Part shown: piece by piece, positions 43,586-51,790 of the stretch
Layout: every line of letters starts with the position of its first letter
Numbering within the stretch: the first letter of the stretch is position 1
Assembly: GCA_963806685.1 (NCBI GenBank)
Contig: CAWDZB010000003.1
Coordinates: 124,001-188,000, forward strand
Source: DDH964 sp963806685
GTDB lineage: Bacteria; Desulfobacterota; Desulfuromonadia; Desulfuromonadales; DDH964
Reading direction: 5' to 3'
DNA length: 64,000 nt
Notes under the pieces: model-generated
What the model was told of the DNA's origin: nothing
What the model saw: only the letters and a program-made list of their open reading frames with translations
Databases searched by the model: none
Translations under genes and position numbers: made by a program

Positions 43586-45019
43586 CTAGTCCTTTTTCAG
43601 GTCAATCCCCAGCAGCTGAATCTTTTTGCGCAGGGTATTGCGGTTGATGCCGAGGATTTCCGCTGCGCGGACCTGGTTGCCGCGGGTCTTGTCGAGAACG
43701 ATGCGAATCAGCGGCCGCTCCATCTGCTGGAGAACCATGTCGTAGAGGTCGTCGAGTTCCTGAACGTCCATCTGGGCCAATGACGCATTCAGCTTGTTGG
43801 CGATCAGTGCTTCGAGCGAACCCTCGTTGTCGCGGCGCTGCGCCCCACCGACCAGGCCGGGGAAATCATCCGGGGTCAGAACCTGGTCGGGGGAGAGCAG
43901 GGCGGCGCGCTGGATGGAGTTTTCCAACTCGCGCACGTTCCCCGGCCAGCTGTAGCCCTTGAGCAGGCGCAGCGCCTCTTCGGTGCAGCCACGGGCGGGG
44001 ACCCCAAGTTCCTCCCCCGCGCGCTGGATGAAGAACTCGACCAGCAGCGGGATATCTTCGCGGCGTTCACGCAGCGGCGGGAGCTCGATCGGCACGACGT
44101 TAAGGCGATAGAAAAGATCCTCGCGAAATTCGCGGTTGCGAACCTTCTCCTTGAGCTCCTGGTTGGTCGCGGCGACGATGCGCACGTCGACCGGGATCGT
44201 CGTGGTCCCCCCGGTACGGGTGATTTCCTTTTCCTGCAGCACGCGCAGCAGCTTGGCCTGCAACTCCAGGGGCATGTCCCCGATCTCGTCGAGAAACAGG
44301 GTGCCGCCGTTGGCCTGTTCGAACTTGCCGGTCTTGCGCTCCACGGCCCCAGTGAAGGCCCCCTTCTCGAAACCGAAAAGTTCGCTTTCCAACAGCTCCC
44401 GCGGGATGGCGGCGCAGTTCAGGGCGAGAAACGGTTTGCCCAGCCGCGGGCTGTTGAAGTGGATCGCTCTCGCCACCAGTTCCTTGCCGGTCCCCGACTC
44501 GCCGGTGATCAGTACCGTGACGTCGGCCGGGGCAACCTTGCCGAGCACCTTGTAGACCTCCTGCATCGCCCGGCTCTTGCCGATGATGTTGCGGTCGACC
44601 TGGTAATGATCGCGGACTTCCTCCTTGAGACGCTTAACCTCGTCGGTAACCTCCGAGGCCTTGCGTGCCTTGAGGATAATGGCGTCCAGGGCATCGAGAT
44701 CGAAAGGCTTGGTGATGTAATCGTAGGCGCCCCGTTTCATCGCTTCGACGGCATTCTTCATCGACGATTCGGCGGTCATGATCACCACCAGAATTTCCGG
44801 ATAATCGCTGTGGATGCGGGAGAGCAGATCGAGCCCGGAGGTGCCGGGCATCTTGATGTCGAGCACCGCCAGATCGTAGCGTTGCTGGCGCAACATCATC
44901 AGGGCCTCACTGCCATTGGCCGCCAGATCGACGGAAAACCCTTGTTTGGTCAGGGACTTGGAGAGGACCCAGCGGATGCTTTCTTCATCATCGGCAACCA
45001 GAATGCGGCGAATCGACAT
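43586..45019 (-). CDS. ntrC: NtrC-family sigma-54-dependent response regulator
   Basis: 477 residues. Receiver domain with DDEE and the phosphorylatable Asp in LAVLDIKMPGTSG; AAA+ domain with GESGTGKELVARAIH, the sigma-54 contact GAFTGA and Walker B GGTLFLDEIGDMP; Fis-type HTH at the C-terminus (AAEILGINRNTLRKKIQLLG). The core starts MSIRRILVADDEES at 45019; an upstream start at 45067 would add 16 unrelated residues. It is third in dusB-ntrB-ntrC. The symbol rests on this order and domain content; NtrX-like or other specificity is possible. Confidence 0.9.
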   Translation of the reverse strand: MSIRRILVADDEESIRWVLSKSLTKQGFSVDLAANGSEALMMLRQQRYDLAVLDIKMPGTSGLDLLSRIHSDYPEILVVIMTAESSMKNAVEAMKRGAYDYITKPFDLDALDAIILKARKASEVTDEVKRLKEEVRDHYQVDRNIIGKSRAMQEVYKVLGKVAPADVTVLITGESGTGKELVARAIHFNSPRLGKPFLALNCAAIPRELLESELFGFEKGAFTGAVERKTGKFEQANGGTLFLDEIGDMPLELQAKLLRVLQEKEITRTGGTTTIPVDVRIVAATNQELKEKVRNREFREDLFYRLNVVPIELPPLRERREDIPLLVEFFIQRAGEELGVPARGCTEEALRLLKGYSWPGNVRELENSIQRAALLSPDQVLTPDDFPGLVGGAQRRDNEGSLEALIANKLNASLAQMDVQELDDLYDMVLQQMERPLIRIVLDKTRGNQVRAAEILGINRNTLRKKIQLLGIDLKKD

Positions 45020-45086
45020 GGCAAAGACGTCCTGGTGTTGGGGGTTGGTGCCGGGTTCTGCCGGCAAAGCAGTTCTTCCCCGCCTT

Positions 45087-46187
45087 TCAGCGGATGAAGG
45101 GGAGCGAGACGCTGATCGTTGTTCCTTCGCCTACGGTACTGTCGACACGGAGAAAACCCTGGTGGCTGTCGACAATCTTCTGGCAGGTGGCCAGGCCGAG
45201 TCCACTGCCGCGATTCTTGGTAGTGTAGAAGGGCGTAAAAATTTTTTCCAGATCCTCGGCCGAAATCCCGCGACCATTGTCGCGAACCTCGACGACGATA
45301 AGAGGCACGGGGCGGCGACCGGGATTATGCAGGTGGTAATCCGAGGCCACCTTGCTGGTGATCTCCACCCGGCCTTTGTTGTCGATCGCCTCGGCCGCGT
45401 TCTTGATCAGGTTCAGAAACAGCCGGGTAAGCAGGTTCTCGTCACCAAGGATCGGCGGGATGCTCGGATCGAGAGTAAGCACGAAGTCCAGTTTTTTGCC
45501 GCGGTGCGCTTCCTTCTGGAAGAGGACGATGTCACCGAGGACCTTGGCGATGTTGACTTCCTGGAGCTGGGGGGGGCGGGGACGGGCCAGGTCCATCAGT
45601 TCCTCGATGATGCCGTTGACCCGCTCCACCTCCTTGACCATGACCCCGGTGTACTCCTGCAGCGGGCTTTCCGAGCCAAGCTCCATGGCCAGCAGTTGGG
45701 CCGCCCCCTTGATGCCACCCAGGGGGTTTTTGATTTCGTGGGCGAGACCGGCGGCCAGGGTGCCGAGCATCGACAGGCGATCGGCGCGGCGTACCGCCTC
45801 TTCCAGTTCCCGCAACCGCGACAGGTCGCGGATGATCAGCACCACTCCCTCCCGCTCGCCGCTGCCGGTGTAGATCGGCGAGACCGAAACGCTGATCGGC
45901 AAGGGCGGGGCGGAGGGACGCAGCAGGTGGATGTTTTCGTCGTCGGAGATCGAACGGCCGATCTCCATCGCCGAACGGATCAGGGAGAGAATCTTGTCCT
46001 GGCCGGCAAACAGTTGTTCGAAATGGCGACCGAGGCTTTGCCGTTCGGAGAGGCCGGTGCAGGCCTGGACTGCGGGATTGAACAGCGCAATGCGCCCGGA
46101 ACGGTCAATGGCCACCACCCCGCGGTCGATATTGTCGACGACCCGCGCATAGATCTGAGCATCTTCGTTGGCGTGAATGGCGCTCAT
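45087..46187 (-). CDS. ntrB: NtrB-type sensor histidine kinase
   Basis: 366 residues, no membrane segment. PAS domain (about 15-130, VVDNIDRGVVAIDRSGRIALFNPA), HisKA with AGLAHEIKNPLGGIKGAAQLL, and HATPase with LFLNLIKNAAEAID, DNGRGI, FTPFYTTKNRGSGLGLA. The start codon overlaps the dusB stop by 4 bp (ATGA). It is cognate to the regulator at 43586. In characterised members the signal is glutamine through PII; not shown here. Confidence 0.9.
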   Translation of the reverse strand: MSAIHANEDAQIYARVVDNIDRGVVAIDRSGRIALFNPAVQACTGLSERQSLGRHFEQLFAGQDKILSLIRSAMEIGRSISDDENIHLLRPSAPPLPISVSVSPIYTGSGEREGVVLIIRDLSRLRELEEAVRRADRLSMLGTLAAGLAHEIKNPLGGIKGAAQLLAMELGSESPLQEYTGVMVKEVERVNGIIEELMDLARPRPPQLQEVNIAKVLGDIVLFQKEAHRGKKLDFVLTLDPSIPPILGDENLLTRLFLNLIKNAAEAIDNKGRVEITSKVASDYHLHNPGRRPVPLIVVEVRDNGRGISAEDLEKIFTPFYTTKNRGSGLGLATCQKIVDSHQGFLRVDSTVGEGTTISVSLPFIR

Positions 46188-47158
46188 GCCGGGTTGGTTT
46201 CCTCGACAGCGGTGAAAAAGTCCTGGAGTGCCGCTCGCAACTCGTCCAGTGTCCCCGTGTGATTGATCCGGGTGCGAAAGCTCGCCGCGCCACTCAGGCC
46301 CCGGGAGTACCAGCAGAGGTGTTTGCGCATCTCGCGCACTGCCTTGGCGGCGCCGAACAGGGCGGCAAACCGCTCAAGGTGCCCCTGGGCGACCCCCAGC
46401 CGCTCCAGCGCCGTCGGCGGTATTGGACGGCCTCCGGCCTGCAGTTGGAGGATGTCGCGGATCAGCCAGGGATTGCCGTAGCCGCCACGCCCGATCAGCA
46501 CCCCGTCACAGCCGGTGGCAGTCAGCATGTTCAGGGCATCCTCGGCCTGGAAGATATCACCGCTGCCAAGAACCGGAATTTTCAGGGCGGCCTTGAGTTC
46601 CGTGATCTGTCCCCAGTCGGAATGGCCGCCGAACCCCTGGGCCCGCGTCCGGGGATGGAGGGAAACGGCCGCCGCTCCCTCGGCCTCGGCGATCCGCCCG
46701 ACCTCCAGGAAATTGACGCTGAGGGCATCCCAGCCGGAGCGGATCTTCACCGTCAGGGGCAAGTCGCTGGCACGGACCACCGCTGCCACGATCCGGCCGA
46801 TCCGCGGCGGGTCGCGGAGCAGGGCGCTGCCGGCGCCGGAGCGCACCACCTTGTTGACCGGACATCCAAGGTTGATGTCAAGCAACTCCCCGGCATCCGC
46901 GATCAACCGTGCCGCCTCGGCGAGCACCGCCGGGTCGTCGCCGAAGAGCTGCACGCCGAGGGGACGTTCGGCCGGATCGGAGCGCAGCAGTTCACGGGTT
47001 CGGCGACCGGCCCGGATCAGGCCGTTGGCGCTCACCATTTCGGTGAAGACCAGACCGGCGCCGAAGTGTTTCATGACCAGACGGTAGGGGAGGTCTGTGA
47101 TCCCGGCCATCGGGGCCAGGACGATGTTGTTGGTGAGTTGGAGCCGACCGATCTGCAT
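46184..47158 (-). CDS. dusB: tRNA-dihydrouridine synthase
   Basis: 324 residues. FMN TIM barrel beginning MQIGRLQLTNNIVLAPMAGITDLPYR, with catalytic Cys in INLGCPVNKVVRSGAGSALL and the His/Arg phosphate site SLHPRTRAQGF. Reduces uridine in the tRNA D-loop. ATG 47158 begins the conserved core; upstream extensions to 47266 are not conserved-looking. The dusB(nifR3)-ntrB-ntrC order matches that of several alphaproteobacteria. Confidence 0.93.
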   Translation of the reverse strand: MQIGRLQLTNNIVLAPMAGITDLPYRLVMKHFGAGLVFTEMVSANGLIRAGRRTRELLRSDPAERPLGVQLFGDDPAVLAEAARLIADAGELLDINLGCPVNKVVRSGAGSALLRDPPRIGRIVAAVVRASDLPLTVKIRSGWDALSVNFLEVGRIAEAEGAAAVSLHPRTRAQGFGGHSDWGQITELKAALKIPVLGSGDIFQAEDALNMLTATGCDGVLIGRGGYGNPWLIRDILQLQAGGRPIPPTALERLGVAQGHLERFAALFGAAKAVREMRKHLCWYSRGLSGAASFRTRINHTGTLDELRAALQDFFTAVEETNPA

Positions 47159-47274
47159 TTCATTCCAGGGGTGCACAAATTTTACGCATTTTAGCATGGG
47201 GCGTTGATAAAGCAAGGGGAAAATCGAAGCTGCCGCAGCGCCCTTCACAAGGGATACTGTATACAAAATTCAAC

Positions 47275-47303
47275 TTGACATTCCATTCTTGAGTTGTTAG
47301 AAC
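47275..47303 (+). promoter_or_regulatory. candidate gltA promoter with adjacent palindrome
   Basis: TTGACA (47275-47280), 17-nt spacer, TAGAAC (47298-47303). Just upstream, CTGTATACAAA (about 47257-47267) holds a GTATAC palindrome resembling operators of the GntR type. The transcript would have a leader of about 210 nt. Confidence 0.5.
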
Positions 47304-47416
47304 AATATTTGGAAAATGAGTCTTCACCAAGATTTGTCCGCCTTTCGGGACAGGCCGTTTGCGGTGAACTCCGGTTTTTCATTCTTTCATTTCTGATGTT
47401 ATTGGGTGCTGGTTTT

Positions 47417-47493
47417 CCGGACGGTTTCGATGCTGAAACCGGTCCGGTCGGTATGGATGTTCAGGTTATTGGCCGGATGGGCTTTCGCCCATC
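47417..47493 (+). promoter_or_regulatory. two strong hairpins in the gltA leader
   Basis: Hairpin 1: CCGGAC-GGTTTC pairs with GAAACC-g-GTCCGG around GATGCT (47417-47447). Hairpin 2: GATGGGC-TTTC-GCCCATC (47476-47493), followed by AATTTTATTT, terminator-like and 15 nt before the ribosome binding site. The arrangement suits attenuation or mRNA stabilisation. Confidence 0.6.
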
Positions 47494-47519
47494 AATTTTA
47501 TTTCCAAAGGAGAGAGAGT

Positions 47520-48833
47520 ATGTCGAAACTCAAAGAAGTCCTGCGCAAGAAGATCGACGCACACCGTCCGCGCACCACCAAGCTGGTCAAGGAATGCGGC
47601 GATGTGAAGCTGGGTGATGTGACCATCTCCCAGGCCATCGGTGGCGCCCGCGGCATCAAGTGCCTGGTGACCGACATTTCCTACCTCGATCCGATGGAAG
47701 GGATCCGTTTCCGCGGCAAGACCATTCCCGAAACCTTTGCCGCCCTGCCGAAGGTACCGGGGAGCGATTATCCCTTTGTCGAGGGCTTCTGGTGGATGCT
47801 GCTGACCGGCGACGTGCCGACCATGGAAGAGACCCTGGAAGTCGTCGCTGACTGGAAGGAGCGGTCCCAGGTTCCCCAGTACGTCATCGATGTCCTGCGC
47901 GCCATGCCGCGCGATACCCATCCGATGACCATGTTTTCCACGGCCGTTCTGGCCATGCAGCGCGACTCGGTCTTTGCCAAGACCTATGCTTCCGGCAAGT
48001 TCAACAAGATGACCTGCTGGGAAGAGATGTTCGAGGACGCCAACAACATGATGGCGAAACTCGGGCCGATCGGCGCCTACATCTACCGTATGAAATATAT
48101 GGGCGACACCCACATCGAGGCCGATCCGAACCTCGACATGGGCGGCAACTTCGCTCGCATGATGGGCATCCCCGCTCCTTATGACGATGTTGCCCGCATG
48201 TACTTCGTTCTCCACTCCGACCATGAGTCCGGCAACGTCTCGGCCCACACGACCCACCTGGTCGCCTCGGCCCTGTCCGATGCCTACTATGCCTACAGCG
48301 CCGGCCTCAATGGCCTCGCCGGTCCGTTGCACGGCCTCGCCAATGAGGAAGTGCTGCGCTGGACCCAGAACTTCATGCAGCAACTGGGCGGGGAGGTCCC
48401 GACCGAAGAGAAGCTCAAGGAAGCCCTCTGGGCGACCCTTAACAGCGGCCAGGTTATCCCGGGCTACGGCCACGCTGTGCTGCGCAAGACCGACCCGCGC
48501 TACACCTCGCAGCGCGAGTTCTGCATGAAGACTCCGGGTCTCAAAGACTACCCGCTGTTCCAGCTGGTCAAGATGATCTTCGAAGTTGCTCCGGGTGTCC
48601 TCACCGAGCATGGCAAGGCCAAGAACCCCTGGCCGAACGTCGATGCCCAGTCCGGCGTTATCCAGTGGTACTACGGTGTGACCCAGTACGAGTTCTACAC
48701 CGTGCTGTTCGGTATTGGCCGCGCTCTGGGCTGCCTTGCCAACATCACCTGGGACCGCGCTCTGGGCTACGGCATCGAGCGTCCCAAGTCGCTCACTACG
48801 GCGATGCTCGAAGACGCCGCCGGCATCAAGTAG
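47520..48833 (+). CDS. gltA: citrate synthase, eukaryote-like type
   Basis: 437 residues. Condenses acetyl-CoA and oxaloacetate at the entry of the citrate cycle. Catalytic His and Asp are in HESGNVSAHTTHL, GLAGPLHGLANEE and GYGHAVLRKTDPRYTSQREF; the last two read like the mitochondrial enzyme, not the E. coli allosteric type. This form is a known hallmark of Geobacteraceae. AAAGGAGAG precedes ATG 47520; the longer reading from 47406 passes through the leader hairpins and is rejected. Confidence 0.96.
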   Translation: MSKLKEVLRKKIDAHRPRTTKLVKECGDVKLGDVTISQAIGGARGIKCLVTDISYLDPMEGIRFRGKTIPETFAALPKVPGSDYPFVEGFWWMLLTGDVPTMEETLEVVADWKERSQVPQYVIDVLRAMPRDTHPMTMFSTAVLAMQRDSVFAKTYASGKFNKMTCWEEMFEDANNMMAKLGPIGAYIYRMKYMGDTHIEADPNLDMGGNFARMMGIPAPYDDVARMYFVLHSDHESGNVSAHTTHLVASALSDAYYAYSAGLNGLAGPLHGLANEEVLRWTQNFMQQLGGEVPTEEKLKEALWATLNSGQVIPGYGHAVLRKTDPRYTSQREFCMKTPGLKDYPLFQLVKMIFEVAPGVLTEHGKAKNPWPNVDAQSGVIQWYYGVTQYEFYTVLFGIGRALGCLANITWDRALGYGIERPKSLTTAMLEDAAGIK

Positions 48834-48879
48834 AGTTTCGCCTCCGCCCCGCGGAGACAGAAGAATTCAGGAAAATGTA

Positions 48880-48913
48880 ATCGGGGATACCGCAAGGTAT
48901 CCCCGATTTTTTT
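48880..48913 (+). terminator. Rho-independent terminator of gltA
   Basis: A perfect 12-bp stem ATCGGGGATACC/GGTATCCCCGAT with a GCAA tetraloop, then seven T overlapping the stem end. Confidence 0.95.
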
Positions 48914-48977
48914 GTGAGCGGCAAAGAAGGACGGTGGTTGAGGGAAGGGTCGGGCGGTCCGCTTGCTCGGAAGGGGG

Positions 48978-49769
48978 CTATTTTTTCTCGATGCGGTTGG
49001 CGAAGAGTAAAAGTTTCTGGTCGGTGTAGCTCTCCACTTCGCCGGCGAAGGTCTCAACCTGGAAGTAGTCCTGGATCTTGGCCGGAGCCTCGATGAAGAA
49101 GCGGTTGAGGCCCTGAATCCCCTCACGGCTCAAGCCGGCCCGCCGCGCCCATTCCTGGAACTCGTGGGTCTTGGGAAAAACCCGGGTAGCAGCGACCTCA
49201 AACCCGGCCACCTCGATCATCCGGGTCCATTCGTCCTTGGTGTAGGCTCGAACGTGGGTCGGGTCGCGCATCTTCTCCATCGCCTGGTAGAATTCGGCGG
49301 TTTCAGGATCATCGGGGAGCAAGGTGTCGATAATCACCATCCGCCCCCCCTTGCGGCGCAGCACGCGGTGGAATTCCTCCAGAGCCCGCGGCACGTCCGG
49401 GAAATGGTGAGGGGCGATGCGGCAGGTCAACAGGGTGAAGGAGCCGGCGGGAAAGGGAAGGTCCTCGGCGTCGGCTTCGCGGAAGGTGACGTTCTCGACC
49501 TTGCCTTCTTCGGCGATATATTCCTGGGCCTTTTTCAGCATCTGCATAGTCAGGTCGGAGGCGACCACGCTGCGCACCAAGGGAGCGAAGAAAAGGGCGG
49601 TGTGCCCGCCGCCGCAGGCGACGTCGAGCAAGGTATCCTCGGCCGTGGGCTGCAATAGGTGGGCGGCTTCGGTCAGATCATCGCCCTTGGCAAAACCGCG
49701 ATCCCTGACATAGCTTTCTGCGGCCCGGCCAAACTGCTCCCGAACCTTGTTCTTGAACGCTTCCTTCAT
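48978..49769 (-). CDS. class I SAM-dependent methyltransferase (UbiE/type-11-like)
   Basis: 263 residues. Glycine loop LLDVACGGGHTALFFAP, acidic residue in ASDLTMQML, DAEDLPFPAGSFTLLTCRIAPHHF (motif II) and VLRRKGGRMVIIDTL. The N-terminus (REQFGRAAESYVRDRGFAKGDDL) is typical of small-molecule methyltransferases. The substrate is unknown. It converges on the gltA terminator. Confidence 0.87.
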   Translation of the reverse strand: MKEAFKNKVREQFGRAAESYVRDRGFAKGDDLTEAAHLLQPTAEDTLLDVACGGGHTALFFAPLVRSVVASDLTMQMLKKAQEYIAEEGKVENVTFREADAEDLPFPAGSFTLLTCRIAPHHFPDVPRALEEFHRVLRRKGGRMVIIDTLLPDDPETAEFYQAMEKMRDPTHVRAYTKDEWTRMIEVAGFEVAATRVFPKTHEFQEWARRAGLSREGIQGLNRFFIEAPAKIQDYFQVETFAGEVESYTDQKLLLFANRIEKK

Positions 49770-50044
49770 CGCTGTCTCCTGATTCGTGTCGAATTATAGC
49801 ACCCGAAAGGCAAAATGCGCAGGTTGCCATCAGGGTCGAGCAGATTTCTCAAGGAACAACCGAATGACGGTGTCTAACTTCCCGGAAAAACATATTTTAT
49901 GGTCAAAGAAACGGCGGGAGAATAGCATGGAATGATACCTTTGAGAAGAAGCAGGAGAGGCTTTTCTTGCTTGACGTTCCTGTGCATGGGGTGAGTTGTC
50001 CCCGACCACCACCAGGCAGATCCGGGTTACATTCGCTACTCTAT
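49770..50044. other. intergenic stretch, nothing recognised
   Basis: About 275 bp of lower GC content upstream of the cobalamin-like element. No ORF with a ribosome binding site and no terminator were seen. Confidence 0.4.
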
Positions 50045-50170
50045 GGAGAATGTGATGTCGGCAGCATCCCCGCTGTGAGCGCCGGAGGGAAAGCCAAAGA
50101 GGAAGCGTAAGGGGCCGGTTCTCGTCCTAACCCCCCTGCCGATGGTTCTGAGGAGGCCAGCCTAAGACCC
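50045..50170 (+). ncRNA. degenerate cobalamin-riboswitch-like element
   Basis: The segment GGCAGCATCCCCGC followed by TGTGAGCGCCGG resembles the conserved core of AdoCbl riboswitches (CCCGC-x-ACTGTGAGCGG), with a preceding GTGATGTCGG in the place of GTGAAAATCCGG. It is followed by AAAGCCAAAG and, later, GGCCAGCCTAAGACC where GTCAGGAGACC is expected. Several consensus bases are lost. It precedes the remains of a B12-dependent ribonucleotide reductase. Identification is by eye only. Confidence 0.4.
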
Positions 50171-50292
50171 TTTCCACCCGATGACGCCCCTCCTCCATGG
50201 CAACTCGGTCGGCAGGTGGGCTGTGACTTGTATCGGCGATAGATTTGCTATGCTTGCTGGTACTGCGGAGCCTAACGAAGGGGGGAACGAAA

Positions 50293-51000
50293 ATGACTGC
50301 GAAGCTGACCGGCAATGCGCTGACGACCCTTGAGGCACGATACCTGCGCAGAGACCGAAACGGCCGGTTAAGAGAAACTCCGGAGGAGCTCTTTCGAAGG
50401 GTCGCAGGGGCGATGGCCGTCGCCGAAAAAAGTACGGCGGCCCGAACGCGGTGGCCGCCGCGGCGGAACGCTTCGAAGAGTTGCTCGCCACCTCGGAGGA
50501 ACTGGCCATTGAACGTGGTCCCTTCCCCGCCTTTGCGGGTAGTTCCCGGCAACTCTTCGGTGGGGCCCCGGTGCGCACCACCACGATCAATACCATCGCT
50601 CCGACAGGCACTCTGAGCCTGATAGCCGTTGTCTCCAGCGGCATTGAACCGATTTTCTCCTTCGAATACCAGCGCCACGTCCTCGGCACCGTGCTACAGG
50701 AGGTCCACCCCCTCTACCAGCAACGGCTCGAGGCGGGTGTGGCGATTGACCCAGAGGTCTTCATCACAGCCCGGGAGGTCCCCCCCCGAATGGCACGTGA
50801 GAATGCAGGCGGCTTTTCAGAAATACGTCGACAACGCCGTCTCCAAGACCATCAACTTCCCCGAAACGGCGACCGTGGAACAGGTGGAGGAGGCCTTTTT
50901 GCTGGCGAATGAACTGGGCTGCAAGGGACTGGCCGTCTACCGTGACAAAAGCCGCCGCAGCCAGGTGCTCAACGTCTGTACCGTGAAGTGTCCGCTGTGA
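50293..51000 (+). pseudogene. nrdJ: remnant of adenosylcobalamin-dependent ribonucleotide reductase
   Basis: Three fragments in two frames. 50293: NALTTLEARYLRRDRNGRLR and ETPEELFRRVAGAMAVAEK, the class II N-terminus. From about 50430: KYGGPNAV...ERFEELL fused directly to ERGPFPAFAGSSRQ and TINTIAPTGTLSLIAVVSSGIEP, a C-terminal catalytic-domain segment. From about 50788: WHVRMQAAFQKYVDNAVSKT then INFPETATVEQVEEAF to the end. Several hundred residues between fragments, including the active-site core, are missing. Frameshifts sit in A6 (50426-50431) and C8 (50780-50787). It cannot be functional. Confidence 0.85.
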
Positions 51001-51022
51001 ATCGAGAGGGGAACCATTCCTG

Positions 51023-51664
51023 TCAGCCCTCTTCCCCGGCCTTCAGCCGCTCTTCGAGCAGGGTGATCAAGTGAACGACGGGATCGGCGTGCTCCGATGG
51101 AAGTTCGGGTAGGGCCTTGAGGGCGACGGACAGCCGGCGTGCCGCTGCCAGGGCACCCTGCAGCGCCTGACGCTCCTCTTCCTCCGCCGGGCGTTGGGTG
51201 GCGGCCGCTTCGCGGAAGCGCTTGAGGACGGTGGGATGGCTGCGTTCGTCGTCGATCACTGCCTTGCGCAGCTCGGCGTACTGCTCCGGGGGAAGGTGCT
51301 GCTCCTCCCTGGCCTGGCGCAGCAGGTCGACGGAGCGGTAGTCGGGCAGGGGTTTCAGTTCCGTACTACGGGCCAGAAGCTGTGGCTCCTCCTGTTCCAG
51401 GTAACGGTAGGCCAGGGTCAGCTTTTCCGCCGTTGGCCGGCGGACGCGCACTTCCTTGGCGCAGTAATCGGCAAAAGTGTCATAGCCCCAACTGCGGAAC
51501 AGCTCCTGGCGGCTGACCTTGAGTAACTGTTCGCCCAGTTCCACCCAGGTCGATTTGAAACGTCTGGCGACCGCCAGCACCCGGTAACGCTCCGACTGCG
51601 GATCGAGCTGTGCCATCAGCTGCTCGATGACCTGTTCCCCCCTGCTCTTCTTCTCCTGATCCAT
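51023..51664 (-). CDS. conserved hypothetical protein, helical, DNA-binding-like
   Basis: 213 residues, predicted all-helical and charged. SWGYDTFADYCAKEVRVRRPTAEKLTLAYRYL resembles the methyltransferase-associated or ParB-like HTH segments in which a 'W-x-x-Y-x-T-F-x-D-Y' helix precedes a recognition helix, but no family can be named. AAGGAGGT lies 6 nt before ATG 51664; a farther start at 51685 lacks such a site. It diverges from the RlmI-like gene. Confidence 0.7.
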   Translation of the reverse strand: MDQEKKSRGEQVIEQLMAQLDPQSERYRVLAVARRFKSTWVELGEQLLKVSRQELFRSWGYDTFADYCAKEVRVRRPTAEKLTLAYRYLEQEEPQLLARSTELKPLPDYRSVDLLRQAREEQHLPPEQYAELRKAVIDDERSHPTVLKRFREAAATQRPAEEEERQALQGALAAARRLSVALKALPELPSEHADPVVHLITLLEERLKAGEEG

Positions 51665-51790
51665 GACCGCACCTCCTTGCCGCAAAAGGAACCAAGTCTA
51701 GCACGGGCGTTAAGAGCCGCCCAAGGACTTTTGCCTTGGTACCGCGGGTCAAGTCCGTTACAATCCCCGCCAAACTGCCGGAGGTGCAAC

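Noticed and set aside
50127..50689. Overlapping minus-strand frames (183 and 175 codons)
   Set aside because: They are antisense to the nrdJ remnant, whose plus-strand translation gives recognisable ribonucleotide reductase segments.
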